From: Thermovenabulum sp049723235
Lineage (GTDB): Bacteria; Bacillota; Thermosediminibacteria; Thermosediminibacterales; Thermosediminibacteraceae
NCBI RefSeq assembly: GCF_049723235.1
Contig: NZ_JBNARB010000002.1
Span: 62,001 to 126,000 of the forward strand
Length of the DNA stretch: 64,000 nucleotides
Direction of reading: 5' to 3'
Below the pieces are notes generated by a model. The model did no database searches. It had not been told where the DNA came from and saw only the letters and a program-made list of their open reading frames with translations. Positions 1 to 8,793 of this stretch are shown here, in pieces (position 1 is the first letter of the stretch; each line of letters starts with the position of its first letter). Position numbers and translations under genes: made by a program.

Positions 1-1309
1 GTCCTATGACCGGAACCCCCGAAGGTATATGCCCCTGGGTAGGCGCAAAGCCCGGAACTCCGTGTTTTTCCACAAAAGAATCCATTTCTTCCTTTTTGAT
101 ATCCCCCCGCTTTACACCGATTGCCGCTATCATCTTGTAATTGGCTTTGGGTACATCCCCCGCTCCGGCAGGTTCCGTTATTTCCGGGTTTTGAAGCTCA
201 GGTGCGAATTTATCCACATCGGTGGGTTTTAAGCCTATAGCATCCAGTGGATTGTAAACCACATACTGCATGACCGCCTGAGGCGATGCGCCGGCGGAAA
301 TGGTATGCTTACCTATGGAATCAAGCCTGATAACAGGGTTTATTCCATCATTTTCCGAAACAAGTACTGCAAATCCTCCGAGGACGTCCTCCAAAAGGGG
401 CATACCCTTTGCCACATGGTCCCTGCCGTTCATGCCGAGTTTAGCCGTCGCTCCTCCTGCTACTACCGCCACCTTTTTATATACCCCGCTGTTAACAAGG
501 GCTGTTGCGGCTATCAAAGCATGGGTTGGCCCTGCGCAAAAGCCCCTCATATCTGCCCCGGTGGCATTCAGGCATCCGGCAATTTCACCGATGGCTTTTG
601 CAAAGTTTCCTCCACCCCTTTGGTTCATATCACCGCAGGCTTCTTCCGAGCACTCTATGATGTAATCAATTTCTTCGGGAGCGGTACCGGTATTCTTTAA
701 AAGGTGCTTTAAAGCAAGAACCGCAGATGCCTTTGTGGATATGTTTTCTACCATTACATGGGAGGAAAGGGTTTCATCCCTATCATGGGCTTTCCTGACA
801 CATCCTATAAGTTCTCCAGAAGCTTTTAATTCAACTGCCCCTTCCTCTATATATTTTTCAATAACCTCTTTAGGTTGACCAGCCTTTAAACGTTTAAGGT
901 CGTTTTCGTTAATAAGGGGATGTTTGGAAAGTTTTTCCCTAATCCTTTCTGCAAATTCCTTTTCCAGTATAACCAGGTCAAATACATCGGAAATCGCCAT
1001 GAGCCCGAAAAACTCATCTTCCGGCATGATTTCACCATATGGCCCGAATCTTTTTGCACCTGGAATTGAGTTTTGATACCAGGGCCTTTTAATATTCTTT
1101 AAATCATCGGGAAAAATGTTGCCGATATAAGTTTGATTCGGGGCATAAGATACCGCGTCTTCGTATTTTCTGATATGGGAAAATGCTCTTTTATAATAAT
1201 CCGAACGGGGATTATCTTTTTCTAAAAGCTGGGTGGTGCCAGCCACCATCATGATGTGGGGAACGTGAACCAATATGTAGCTGGCACCGGAAATAACAGC
1301 ACCCGACAT
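1..1309 (-). CDS. grdC: Glycine/sarcosine/betaine reductase component C, beta subunit (GrdC), 3' end cut by window edge
   Basis: Component C receives the carboxymethyl-selenoether from component A and releases acetyl phosphate, the energy-conserving step of glycine reduction. The minus strand is open from an ATG at 1309 to the left edge (436 codons, no stop), beginning MSGAVISGASYILVHVPH. The thiolase/FabH-like region includes ECSEEACGDMNQRG and FCAGPTHALIAA. The start has GGAGGG upstream and lies 11 bases after the grdB stop, so it is the last visible gene of the operon; grdD would be expected beyond the edge. The assignment rests on recognising the family and on the gene order trxA-E-A-B-C. 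Confidence 0.93.
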   Translation of the reverse strand, partial: MSGAVISGASYILVHVPHIMMVAGTTQLLEKDNPRSDYYKRAFSHIRKYEDAVSYAPNQTYIGNIFPDDLKNIKRPWYQNSIPGAKRFGPYGEIMPEDEFFGLMAISDVFDLVILEKEFAERIREKLSKHPLINENDLKRLKAGQPKEVIEKYIEEGAVELKASGELIGCVRKAHDRDETLSSHVMVENISTKASAVLALKHLLKNTGTAPEEIDYIIECSEEACGDMNQRGGGNFAKAIGEIAGCLNATGADMRGFCAGPTHALIAATALVNSGVYKKVAVVAGGATAKLGMNGRDHVAKGMPLLEDVLGGFAVLVSENDGINPVIRLDSIGKHTISAGASPQAVMQYVVYNPLDAIGLKPTDVDKFAPELQNPEITEPAGAGDVPKANYKMIAAIGVKRGDIKKEEMDSFVEKHGVPGFAPTQGHIPSGVPVIG

Positions 1310-1320
1310 AAAAGCCCTCC

Positions 1321-2628
1321 TTACTCAAATACAGTCTGCCTGTCTACATCTACGGTCAATGCGTTCAGCGCTTTTAATACCAGTTTCCTTCTTAATTCTT
1401 TTTCCTGTTCCTTAGTAAGGGCCGGATTGCCAAGGGGATGCGGTATGGCAACTGCGGGGACGATCCTGTTAGCCCCTACAGTCAGGGATATAGGAACTAT
1501 TGTACATACGTGAACCGTTGGTAAACCTGCCCTCTCCAGTTCTTTTACCATCGTTGCACCGCAACGAGTGCAGGTGCCTCAGGTAGAGGTAAGGATTACC
1601 GCTTGTACACCATCGGCCACAAGTTCTTTTGCTATTTCCTGAGCAAACTTTTTCGCATTTCCAACCGAAGTTCCATTACCCACCGTCGCATAGTAGTATC
1701 TGTGGAGTTTGCCGATAACGCCTTCCTTTTCTAATTCCCTCATTACATCTACGGGAAGTACCCGGTTGGGGTCCTGATTGGCATAGGTGGGATCATATCC
1801 TCCATGGGCCGTCTGGAAGGTTTCGGGGGTTAAAAAGTCCACACCTTCAATGTCGTATTTACCAAATTTTGATGCGCTTGAAGCCTCAATCCTGTCCGGG
1901 TTCCCCTTTGGCACTATGCCTCCCGATGTTACCAAGGCGATTTTTGCCGATTTTAGATCCTTTATCGCCGGCGCGGGAGTTACCCTGTCAAAATCCGGCA
2001 TGGGATATTCCGTAACAAAGGGTTCACCCTTCAATTTTTTAACCAGCATATCCACGGCCCTTTTTGCACCGTTTTCTTCCACAAATACGTTTTTCCTTAT
2101 GCCCCTGGCAATATACCCTTCCTCCCGGGGAAGGCCTATTTCTTCCCCTTTAGCAAGTTTTAAAGCCAATTTTGCCATTTTGGGAACCGCTTCTCTCATA
2201 CCTGCAGCCGATCCTGCGGTCTCAACGATATATACATCTTTTTTGTATACTTCAACTCCCGGGTTTTCGATAAACATACCAGTAACTGCAGGGATATTGA
2301 GGGTTTCTTTAACCGCTTTGCAGAGCCTGCCGCAGGCCATGCCGTAGCGCCCCGCATTAAAAGCAGGTCCTGCAATTACCAGGTCCGGTTCGTATTTTTT
2401 TATCCTTTCTAAAACGTCCTTTAATGCCTGTTCAAGGTTTTCATTGAAATAGCTGTCACCGCAAATTACGGTTCCTACTATTTCCGCTTCTCCGGAAAAA
2501 GCCGCGTTGAAAGCCATTCCCGGACCTACCGGGCCCTCCTTATCTAAAGGAGGAATATCGGCTTTCTCTTCCCCGCCGATCTGACCGAAAAACTGATTAA
2601 TATAGTGTACCACCCTGAATTTTTTCAT
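1321..2628 (-). CDS. grdB: Glycine reductase component B, selenoprotein subunit (GrdB), with in-frame UGA = selenocysteine
   Basis: GrdB binds glycine as a Schiff base together with GrdE and passes the carboxymethyl group to the GrdA selenol. The reading frame from ATG 2628 gives 349 residues, then UGA (1579-1581), then continues in frame to TAA at 1321, for 435 residues in all. The UGA falls in TST-U-GTCTRCGATMVKE, the conserved U-x-x-C-x-x-C active site of this family, so Sec is residue 350. A gene finder without recoding would split it into 349- and 76-residue pieces. A GGGGG ribosome binding site precedes the ATG, 15 bases after grdA. Decoding needs selA/B/C/D, which are not in the window. 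Confidence 0.96.
1556..1577 (-). promoter_or_regulatory. Candidate bacterial SECIS hairpin 3' of the grdB UGA
   Basis: One base after the UGA the mRNA can pair GCACC with GGTGC, continuing through a bulged U into GCA/TGC around a CUCGU loop. A bulged U and a GU in the apical loop are features of the E. coli fdhF SECIS, but here the helix starts closer to the UGA than in fdhF. A competing hairpin, CGTTGC-GGT-GCAACG, overlaps it. Location and fold are inference. Confidence 0.4.
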
Positions 2629-2643
2629 AAAAGGGAACCCCCT

Positions 2644-3114
2644 TTAAGCTTTATATTTGGAGTACTGCTCCCTGTACTTTCTTACTTCCGAGCTGAGCCC
2701 CTCCACGTCCAGTACCATTTCCATGATGCCTACATTTTCTTCGTATACGTCCTTATCCACCGCTTCTTTTACTTCAGGTTCCACAATGTGGTAAACGGCA
2801 AGTCCAAGGGCGACTCCTGCTAAAGGCCCTGCAAAAGTAGGATCGCCATTGGTAACGGTTTCCGCAGCAATTCCCGCTGCTTCAGGTTCGGCACCTCCGA
2901 GAATGACTACGACGTTTTCTGGGCCGTATTGTTCGGCAAATTCTTTTATCCTTTTTTGGACCTCCAGGTCCATTGCACCGGCGGCTGTTCAGACAAAGCA
3001 TTCGGTGGTAGCAAATACCACTTCACCTTTTGTGGTTTTCATACACGCTTCAATAGCAGGGCCGGGAACGCCGTCCCTGTCTCCTACAATTACTATTTTT
3101 TTGCCTTCGAACAT
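2644..3114 (-). CDS. grdA: Glycine reductase component A selenoprotein (GrdA), with in-frame UGA = selenocysteine
   Basis: GrdA is the small shared selenoprotein that accepts the carboxymethyl group from component B as a selenoether and hands it to component C; its selenide/disulfide is then reduced by thioredoxin. The frame from ATG 3114 gives 41 residues ending TTECFV, then UGA at 2989-2991, then TAAGAMDLEVQKRIKEF to the stop at 2644 (156 residues). CFVU is the family's Cys-x-x-Sec redox motif, with Cys39 and Sec42. The N-terminal GDRDGVPGPAIE also fits GrdA. A conventional gene call would start falsely at the internal Met after the UGA. It lies between grdE and grdB with 15- to 29-base gaps. 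Confidence 0.96.
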
Positions 3115-3143
3115 ATAAATCCTCCTTCTTCTTATTGTTTTTT

Positions 3144-4430
3144 CTAATAAGTTACTGCACTCAGTTTTGTAAAGCCCACTTCAGAAGTGGCACCGGTGAT
3201 AGCCTGAATCTCTATCTCAATGCTGCCATCTTCCCTCAAAGATTTCTGGGAACCTCCCGCAATCAAGGTTGCGGTATCCACAAGCCCTATAATTTTCTTC
3301 ATCGGCGGGAGGACGATTACTTCATTGGCATTTCCGCTTGTTACCACCGCATCGGCCCTTGGATCCGCATCGGCCAGGGATTGGGAAGCCCCATCCCTTC
3401 CGGCGTATTCGTCGGTAATTAATACCGTTTTAACGCCTTTTTCTTCAATTTTCCTGCAGTTCATAATAAGATCCGTGTCCGGATTTCCAAATCCTTCTTC
3501 CGTTATAATAACTCCATCAAGCCCTAAGTACTCTACTAACTTAGCAGTATAATCCGATGACCTTTCCTTATCGGCAAGGGTGACATTTTCATTAGTAATT
3601 ATCACACCCACAAAGTTAATATCCTCTCCGTGGCGGCGGTAAAGCTCCTCTATAACAGGGTTATTCATATGCACATAGGTGGTATTTTTATCACAGGCAG
3701 ACACGCAGTTTCCGCTTACTATAGCTCCATCCATCAATTCCGTGGGGTATATGAGGGTAGGAATTATCTTTTTAGCATCCACCCCGTAAACATAAGTGTC
3801 ATGCAAAAGTCCCTGGCTTTGCAGCTGATAAACATAGGCTACTTTTGGTAAATACGGGTATTCCGCAATAGCTGCCGGGAAAGGCTTTGTTTCATAAGTC
3901 CTGACTTCTTCGGGCACCTTATCCTTTACACACTTGGCTACAAAAGAGGCAGCCTTTAATCCCGCAAGCCTTATGGCTTCCTCGTGCTCATGCTGGGTTA
4001 GTCCTTCCACAGGGTTTGCAATTACAACCAGATTTACCAGCTTTGAATAAGGAGTATATTCTGCTCCGGGGCCGCTCATATCAATAATGCCTTCCTGGAA
4101 ACCTACGATTCTTCCACAGGTAACCACCGCCATCCCCTTTAATACGTGAGTCCTGCCTTCACCTGCCGTCAGGGGCTTACCCAGAAAACCGGGAAAAACC
4201 GTGCCCTTTCCGCTCACCTTTACCCTGGGTTCGATAACATCCTTAACGGGTATTATCCTTACCTCTTCTCCCGGCCGGGCAACATCCAAACTAACCTCCT
4301 TTATCCTGGCATCCTCCAGCAGGTGATCTGTAAGGCCCTTTTTGTCCACGGTGAGAATGCCGTTTTCAAAACTGGTCCTGTCTCCCAGAACCACATCCTT
4401 CACATAAAAAAGCCCTAATTCCAGTTTCAT
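3144..4430 (-). CDS. grdE: Glycine reductase component B proprotein (GrdE), alpha/beta subunits
   Basis: GrdE is made as a proprotein of 428 residues, the usual family length. In characterised glycine reductases it self-cleaves before a cysteine to create the carbonyl group that binds glycine. The motif SGNCVSACDKNT places that cysteine at residue 242, giving a ~241-residue N-terminal and a ~187-residue C-terminal subunit. The C-terminal part contains SGNANEVIVLPPMKK. It sits 17 bases after trxA and 29 bases before grdA, so it belongs to the same transcript and should share the glycine riboswitch control. Confidence 0.95.
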   Translation of the reverse strand: MKLELGLFYVKDVVLGDRTSFENGILTVDKKGLTDHLLEDARIKEVSLDVARPGEEVRIIPVKDVIEPRVKVSGKGTVFPGFLGKPLTAGEGRTHVLKGMAVVTCGRIVGFQEGIIDMSGPGAEYTPYSKLVNLVVIANPVEGLTQHEHEEAIRLAGLKAASFVAKCVKDKVPEEVRTYETKPFPAAIAEYPYLPKVAYVYQLQSQGLLHDTYVYGVDAKKIIPTLIYPTELMDGAIVSGNCVSACDKNTTYVHMNNPVIEELYRRHGEDINFVGVIITNENVTLADKERSSDYTAKLVEYLGLDGVIITEEGFGNPDTDLIMNCRKIEEKGVKTVLITDEYAGRDGASQSLADADPRADAVVTSGNANEVIVLPPMKKIIGLVDTATLIAGGSQKSLREDGSIEIEIQAITGATSEVGFTKLSAVTY

Positions 4431-4447
4431 CCTTTCACCCCCGAATT

Positions 4448-4762
4448 TTAAATATTCCTTTTTATCATGTCCTCAATCATTTCCACCGTAACATCCTTTG
4501 TGACCTGATCTACCTTCTCCCCTCCTTTATAGATGATAAGCGTGGGAAGCCCCATTACTTTCTGGCTAATAGCAAGGCGCATGTTTTTAGAAGTGTCCAA
4601 TTTGCAGAATTTAACCTTATCGCCGTACTTTTTCTCTAATTCTTCCACATGGGGCATCAATGCTTTACAGGGTTCGCACTTTGGTCCCCAGAAGTCTACC
4701 AGCACCGGCCCTTCGGCTTTTAATACCTCCTGTTCAAAGTTTTCTGCAGTCAACTCAATCAT
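4448..4762 (-). CDS. trxA: Thioredoxin of the glycine reductase operon, CEPC active site
   Basis: A 104-residue thioredoxin fold with the active site FWGPKCEPCK (Cys29, Cys32) where ordinary thioredoxins have WCGPC. The cis-Pro region GLPTLIIYKGG is intact. As first gene of the grd operon it most likely re-reduces the GrdA Sec-Cys pair after each turnover. In many grd clusters a thioredoxin reductase gene (trxB) lies directly upstream; here the upstream neighbour is an unrelated ABC transporter, so TrxB must be encoded elsewhere. Expression is placed under the upstream riboswitch/terminator pair. Confidence 0.94.
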   Translation of the reverse strand: MIELTAENFEQEVLKAEGPVLVDFWGPKCEPCKALMPHVEELEKKYGDKVKFCKLDTSKNMRLAISQKVMGLPTLIIYKGGEKVDQVTKDVTVEMIEDMIKRNI

Positions 4763-4834
4763 TCATACCACTCCTTCACCGTCATATTTTTATTTTTTGT
4801 TAAATTTCCCCTGTTATTCCGGCGAAAAATAAAA

Positions 4835-4868
4835 GAGGAATAAAACTCCTTTCAGAGTCTTATTCCTC
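4835..4868 (-). terminator. Attenuator terminator between glycine riboswitch and trxA
   Basis: On the minus strand GAGGAATAAGACTC pairs with GAGTTTTATTCCTC, followed by TTTTATTTTT. It lies 73 bases before the trxA start and downstream of the riboswitch aptamer, the position of a switchable terminator. A second inverted repeat, AGCCTTAAA/TTTAAGGCT (4874-4882 with 4904-4912), lies between aptamer and terminator and may take part in the switch. Confidence 0.85.
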
Positions 4869-4921
4869 CCTGTAGCCTTAAAATACTTTTGTGATAATTT
4901 TCCTTTAAGGCTCCATCCTTA

Positions 4922-5037
4922 CCCCATTAATTGGATTAATTCTCCAGGGGCTGTCGGGATGCGGTCCTTTTGCCTGAGAGTTTCGCGACCCTTCGCTTTC
5001 CCCTTCGGCGCCCCATACAGGGTCTCTCCCGCACCCT
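4922..5037 (-). promoter_or_regulatory. Glycine riboswitch (single aptamer plus ghost helix)
   Basis: The minus strand carries the conserved blocks GGGAGAGA, GCCGAAGGGG, AACTCTCAGGCAAAAGGACC in order, closed by GGGTGCGG/CCGCATCCC. Only one aptamer is visible; a short helix CCCC...GGGG (4922-4950) follows, as in singlet glycine riboswitches with a ghost aptamer. Known glycine riboswitches usually turn genes on when glycine binds, by preventing the terminator. Placement ahead of a glycine-degrading operon fits substrate induction. Confidence 0.93.
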
Positions 5038-5096
5038 TCATCCAAGTATTTAATTTTTCTTTAAAAAAGGAAAAACCTATTTAAATTACCAATAAT

Positions 5097-5125
5097 ATTA
5101 TATATAAACGTGATAATAAAATCAA
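5097..5125 (-). promoter_or_regulatory. SigA-type promoter of the trxA-grd operon
   Basis: TTGATT (5120-5125), a 17-base spacer, and TATAAT (5097-5102) on the minus strand, about 60 bases before the riboswitch aptamer. Confidence 0.75.
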
Positions 5126-5138
5126 GAAGATTTTTAAT

Positions 5139-6146
5139 TTATCGATTTAATTGGATAAAATTTATAACTCCCTTTCGTTTAAGCATAGAAAATATGAAAA
5201 TGCTTAACCCAACAGCCCATGTATTGTAGATGATTATTTGCCTCCAGGAAATATTCCCGATAAAGGTTCCATAAAATCCTTTGAAAGACCAGTATGTGGG
5301 AATCCAGTAAAGGAAAATCTGCTTACCTTCGGGAAGCATCAAAGCCCCTACCACGGAACCGGATAAAATTATACCGAGCACCTTTAAATTTGCAATCCCC
5401 GCAATTTGATTACTACTTAAAGAACCCACTATAAAACCTACTAAAACGGCTATTATGGTTCCGCATAAAGTCATTACAAAAAGTTTCCCTGAATCTACAT
5501 TTTTTATCCCAAGAAGCCATATAATAACATACCCCAAAATCAACGGAATCAAAATTCCAATTAAACTTTTCCCGATAATGTATTCATATCCTTTCATCGG
5601 AGTAACAGATAAAGCACTTAAAGTCTGGGATTCTTTTTCTTCAATTATATTAAAACCTATTACCGCTCCGCATAATGCAAAAAGCATTAAAAAAAGCGAT
5701 GCGGCTTCAACTACCGCCACGGGCGAATTCTTCCTCCCCAAATCCTTTACCATGAAATTTACTTCAATATCTTTATGATAAAGGATATCCTGCATAATCC
5801 TTTGAGTGAGCTCTTTTGTGTCATTAGATTCATTCCCTTCAAATATTATTCTGTACTCATCCCCGACCTTTATTATCCCCGCAATATCATCCGCACCCCA
5901 TATCCTTTTTTCAACACCTTTCCCGTCGTCAAAAACTTCCACGCTGCCGTATTTTCTCAATTCTTCAATTATTTTCCCTTCAACATTTTTATCCACTGCA
6001 AACTGCAGCGCCGCAGTATCAGCCCCGGCAATAAAAAACCTTAATACCAAAGCTAAAATAACGGGTGCCGCTATCATATACAAAAGCAGCGAATCCCTTA
6101 AACTGCCGGATAAATCCCTTTTAAATATATTAAAAATTCGTCGCAT
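5139..6146 (-). CDS. ABC-2 type transporter permease (second subunit)
   Basis: A membrane protein of about 335 residues with the ABC-2 exporter layout: one N-terminal membrane helix, a large extracytoplasmic domain (roughly residues 45-140), then five hydrophobic helices. IEEKESQTLSALSVTP is the conserved cytoplasmic coupling loop. The start at 6146 is preferred over the upstream ATG at 6167 because AGGAGGTGAAAAAATG gives a proper ribosome binding site. It is the last gene of the tetR-ATPase-permease-permease operon, and with its neighbour it likely forms a heterodimeric exporter. The substrate is unknown; NatB/YhaP- or drug-efflux-like roles are possible. Confidence 0.85.
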   Translation of the reverse strand: MRRIFNIFKRDLSGSLRDSLLLYMIAAPVILALVLRFFIAGADTAALQFAVDKNVEGKIIEELRKYGSVEVFDDGKGVEKRIWGADDIAGIIKVGDEYRIIFEGNESNDTKELTQRIMQDILYHKDIEVNFMVKDLGRKNSPVAVVEAASLFLMLFALCGAVIGFNIIEEKESQTLSALSVTPMKGYEYIIGKSLIGILIPLILGYVIIWLLGIKNVDSGKLFVMTLCGTIIAVLVGFIVGSLSSNQIAGIANLKVLGIILSGSVVGALMLPEGKQIFLYWIPTYWSFKGFYGTFIGNISWRQIIIYNTWAVGLSIFIFSMLKRKGVINFIQLNR

Positions 6147-6157
6147 TTTTTCACCTC

Positions 6158-7216
6158 CTATTCCCATAGCAAGTATTTTTCATAAAGTTTTGCGGTAAGG
6201 ATAAAACCTATTATATTAAAAATAACCAGACCCATAATCCCCGTCCATACAATACCGGAATTCCCCGTTGGAAAAATAATTTCTTTTGCAGTAAAAAGCA
6301 AATAATAGGTAGGAATAACCTTTACCAGATTAGGAGTAAAACTGGGATAAAAATATGAAAGAAACGGCAGGGAAAATAATACGCTTACCGCAATTATCCA
6401 TACACTGGCCTGAGAAATGTTGTCAAAAAAGCTTGCCAATATCAATCCCAGCAAAGCCGCAGCAATACTCCCCAGAACCAAATAAATCATTAACCAAAAA
6501 TAATTTACCGTATTGCCCATCGTAAGAAGTGTTAAAATTAAGCAAGAAATAATCCCAAGGATTACCATTAAAATTATTTTAGAAAAAAGATATTCGGTAA
6601 TTTTTGCCGGTGCAACAAAAAGCGCCTTAATGGTCCCTTCTTCTTTTTCCATAAAAATTAAAGCAGCAATCAGGAAATAACCCAGTAATATGGATTCCAT
6701 TACAATAAAAGCCGGAATCATTATTTTATTAAAGGGGATTTCTTCTACGACCCTGTATTTATTTAAAGTTTCGGTCAATACTTCAGGCATACTTATATTC
6801 ATATTTTTCAATATTTCCTGTTTAAAAGACAACAGCAAAGCATTTCTTATTTTTTGATTTTCATGTCCTTGAAAGATAAATTCTATTTCTGGTTTTTTAG
6901 AAGGATTTTTTATTATTATCCCTAGGCTGTTGAAATCCCTGTTCATTTTTTCTTCCAATTCTTTTATCGAATTTACCTCAAATATTTTGTTATTTTGAAG
7001 CTTTGCTTTTTCAATAACACGGTTAACGGCTTGTAAAGAACTGCTTTTATCCTCTATATAGTAAAAAACCTTGGGCTCTATATTTATTTTTTGTGGAAAT
7101 ACGTAATTTGTTAATGCCGCAAAAAGTAATGCAGTAGCCACAACGATCAAAAAAAAGAAATTCCTGTACGCAATTTTTAAATCCTTTTTGAGCAGGGTGC
7201 AAAATCTTTTAAACAC
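6158..7216 (-). CDS. ABC-2 type transporter permease (first subunit)
   Basis: A 352-residue protein, homologous in layout to the downstream permease: N-terminal helix around residues 18-40, an external domain to about residue 165, then five to six helices. MEKEEGTIKALFVAPAK matches the ABC-2 loop between helices 2 and 3. It begins with GTG at 7216, one base after the ATPase stop and preceded by GGGGG, so translation is probably coupled. Two unlike permeases with one ATPase suggest a heterodimeric exporter. Substrate unknown. Confidence 0.85.
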   Translation of the reverse strand: MFKRFCTLLKKDLKIAYRNFFFLIVVATALLFAALTNYVFPQKINIEPKVFYYIEDKSSSLQAVNRVIEKAKLQNNKIFEVNSIKELEEKMNRDFNSLGIIIKNPSKKPEIEFIFQGHENQKIRNALLLSFKQEILKNMNISMPEVLTETLNKYRVVEEIPFNKIMIPAFIVMESILLGYFLIAALIFMEKEEGTIKALFVAPAKITEYLFSKIILMVILGIISCLILTLLTMGNTVNYFWLMIYLVLGSIAAALLGLILASFFDNISQASVWIIAVSVLFSLPFLSYFYPSFTPNLVKVIPTYYLLFTAKEIIFPTGNSGIVWTGIMGLVIFNIIGFILTAKLYEKYLLWE

Positions 7217-7217
7217 C

Positions 7218-8072
7218 TTAACTCAACCCCCTACCCGTCACCTTAATAAAGATCTCTTCAAGGGTTGCTTCCTGAGAGTGAACCGTCTCAATATCTTTTT
7301 CCCTAATTAAATAATTTAATCTTTCTTTGTCTTCATCGTTTTCCATTGACAGCAATTCCCTTTTTAAAACTCCCTCTTCCTTATATTCTACCCTTACCAT
7401 GTTTTTCCCGTATTTCAATTTTAAGTTTCGGGGAGCATCTATAAGGACTATTTTCCCGTCATTAATAAAAGCAACTCTATCGCACAGTTCATCCGCAATA
7501 TACATATTGTGGGTTGTCAAAAAAACGGTAACCCCTTCCTTTTTCTTCTGCCATATTATATCCTTTATAATACTTGCGGTATTGGGGTCTAAACCGGAGG
7601 TTGGCTCATCCAAAAACCACATTTTGGGGTTATTTATCATAGACCTCACGAAAACCAACCTCTGCACCATACCTTTTGAATATTCCCCGGCCCTTTTTTT
7701 TGCGTCCTTCTCCAAACCCACCATCCGAAGAAGTTTAATGGGATCTTGTGTAGGTACGCTGAACATTTTTCTGTAAAATTCCAGATTCTCCAATCCTGTT
7801 AGCTTTTTATAAACATTGGGCTGTTCAAAGCACACCCCTATAATATTGAAAAATTCCTCCGTAGGTTTTTTAATGTTGATTCCTGCAATGCTTGCTTCAC
7901 CCTTTTGTAAAGGAAGAAGCCCGGTTAAAATCTTTTGCGTGGTGGATTTGCCAGCACCGCTGGGTCCCAAAAATCCGAAAATTTCTCCCTTTTCAATTTC
8001 AAAGCTCAAATCCCGAACCGCATAGTGTTCATCACCGGTATAAGAAAAATAAAGATTTTTTACGGAAAGCAT
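7218..8072 (-). CDS. ABC transporter ATP-binding protein
   Basis: ATPase subunit of the exporter (284 residues from the ATG at 8072). Walker A GPSGAGKST, signature YSKGMVQRL, Walker B MWFLDEPTSGLDP and the H-loop TTHN are all present. The ATG at 8072 has AAGGGGAATTAAAATG upstream and lies one base after the tetR stop, whereas the longer frame from 8111 would overlap tetR and lacks a site. The C-terminal 70 residues form the extension common in NatA/DrrA-like ATPases. Confidence 0.93.
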   Translation of the reverse strand: MLSVKNLYFSYTGDEHYAVRDLSFEIEKGEIFGFLGPSGAGKSTTQKILTGLLPLQKGEASIAGINIKKPTEEFFNIIGVCFEQPNVYKKLTGLENLEFYRKMFSVPTQDPIKLLRMVGLEKDAKKRAGEYSKGMVQRLVFVRSMINNPKMWFLDEPTSGLDPNTASIIKDIIWQKKKEGVTVFLTTHNMYIADELCDRVAFINDGKIVLIDAPRNLKLKYGKNMVRVEYKEEGVLKRELLSMENDEDKERLNYLIREKDIETVHSQEATLEEIFIKVTGRGLS

Positions 8073-8073
8073 T

Positions 8074-8706
8074 TTAATTCCCCTTTCCTTTTGCCTTAAT
8101 ACCGTTTTCAATAATATAAAGCATCCTATCCACCAGGTTGTATATCCCCATGAGGTCTTCCCCTTCTCTTGTCTTTAGATAATACTCAGAAATATCAATG
8201 CTTAAAGAAATAATGAGCATGGATACTAAGTCTACATCAATGGCAGGATCCACCTCCCCTTTTTCAATCCCCTTTATCAATAGGTATTTGAAAAAATCCC
8301 CGCTTTTTTTCCTTGAATCTTCCATAATTTCGTCAAATAACTCGCTATCCTTTTCTTTTAAAAATCTAACCCCGATAGAAAAAGGCTTGGGATTATCTTT
8401 TGCATACTTTATTCCAGCTATATAAAGTTCGCGTATAAGCTGAAAAATGTTAAGTTTTTCAAAATCCTTCATAATATGCTGCATATACATTAACTTTTGC
8501 TGAGCACTTATTTCAATAATGTATTTATAGAGGTCTTTTTTATCCTCAAAATACTGATAAAAACTTCCTTTAGCTATCCCCGCTTTTTCAACTATCCTGT
8601 TTACACTCGCCTCTTTATAAGGGTGTTCGGAAAATTCGTCAACAGCCGCTTCAATAATTTTTTGCCTTTTATCCTCCGGCAAATTAAAAAACGTTGATTT
8701 TGGCAT
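8074..8706 (-). CDS. TetR/AcrR family transcriptional repressor
   Basis: A 210-residue TetR-type regulator. Residues ~1-50 form the DNA-binding domain (KRQKIIEAAVDEF and VEKAGIAKGSFYQYFEDKKDLY, the classic helix-turn-helix); the rest is the helical ligand-binding domain. The ATG at 8706 has AAAGGAGGT six bases upstream; an earlier ATG at 8736 lies in the operator and is rejected. It heads the exporter operon, and three operator-like palindromes lie between its promoter and start, so it most likely represses itself and the exporter until a toxic ligand binds. Confidence 0.93.
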   Translation of the reverse strand: MPKSTFFNLPEDKRQKIIEAAVDEFSEHPYKEASVNRIVEKAGIAKGSFYQYFEDKKDLYKYIIEISAQQKLMYMQHIMKDFEKLNIFQLIRELYIAGIKYAKDNPKPFSIGVRFLKEKDSELFDEIMEDSRKKSGDFFKYLLIKGIEKGEVDPAIDVDLVSMLIISLSIDISEYYLKTREGEDLMGIYNLVDRMLYIIENGIKAKGKGN

Positions 8707-8728
8707 TTGATACCTCCTTTGAAAATTT

Positions 8729-8793
8729 ATGACCAAGTGGTCATAATTTGATTAAAAAAATATGACCAAAAAGTCACATGACCTCTTGGTCAT
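8729..8793. promoter_or_regulatory. Three TetR operator half-palindrome pairs (ATGACC-N4-GGTCAT)
   Basis: Three copies: 8729-8744 (ATGACCAAGTGGTCAT), 8762-8777 (ATGACCAAAAAGTCAC, weaker) and 8778-8793 (ATGACCTCTTGGTCAT). The last abuts the -10 box of the tetR promoter. Spacing and symmetry fit TetR-family operators. Confidence 0.82.

Noticed and set aside
29..1513. Several plus-strand open frames of 67-131 codons
   Set aside because: They lie opposite grdC/grdB, lack ribosome binding sites and are explained by the GC-skewed minus-strand codons.
1579..1581. UGA in grdB as a frameshift or nonsense mutation
   Set aside because: Position and flanking residues match the conserved selenocysteine site; grdA shows the same pattern.
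1787..2347. Plus-strand frame of 186 codons
   Set aside because: Antisense shadow of grdB, no recognisable domain.
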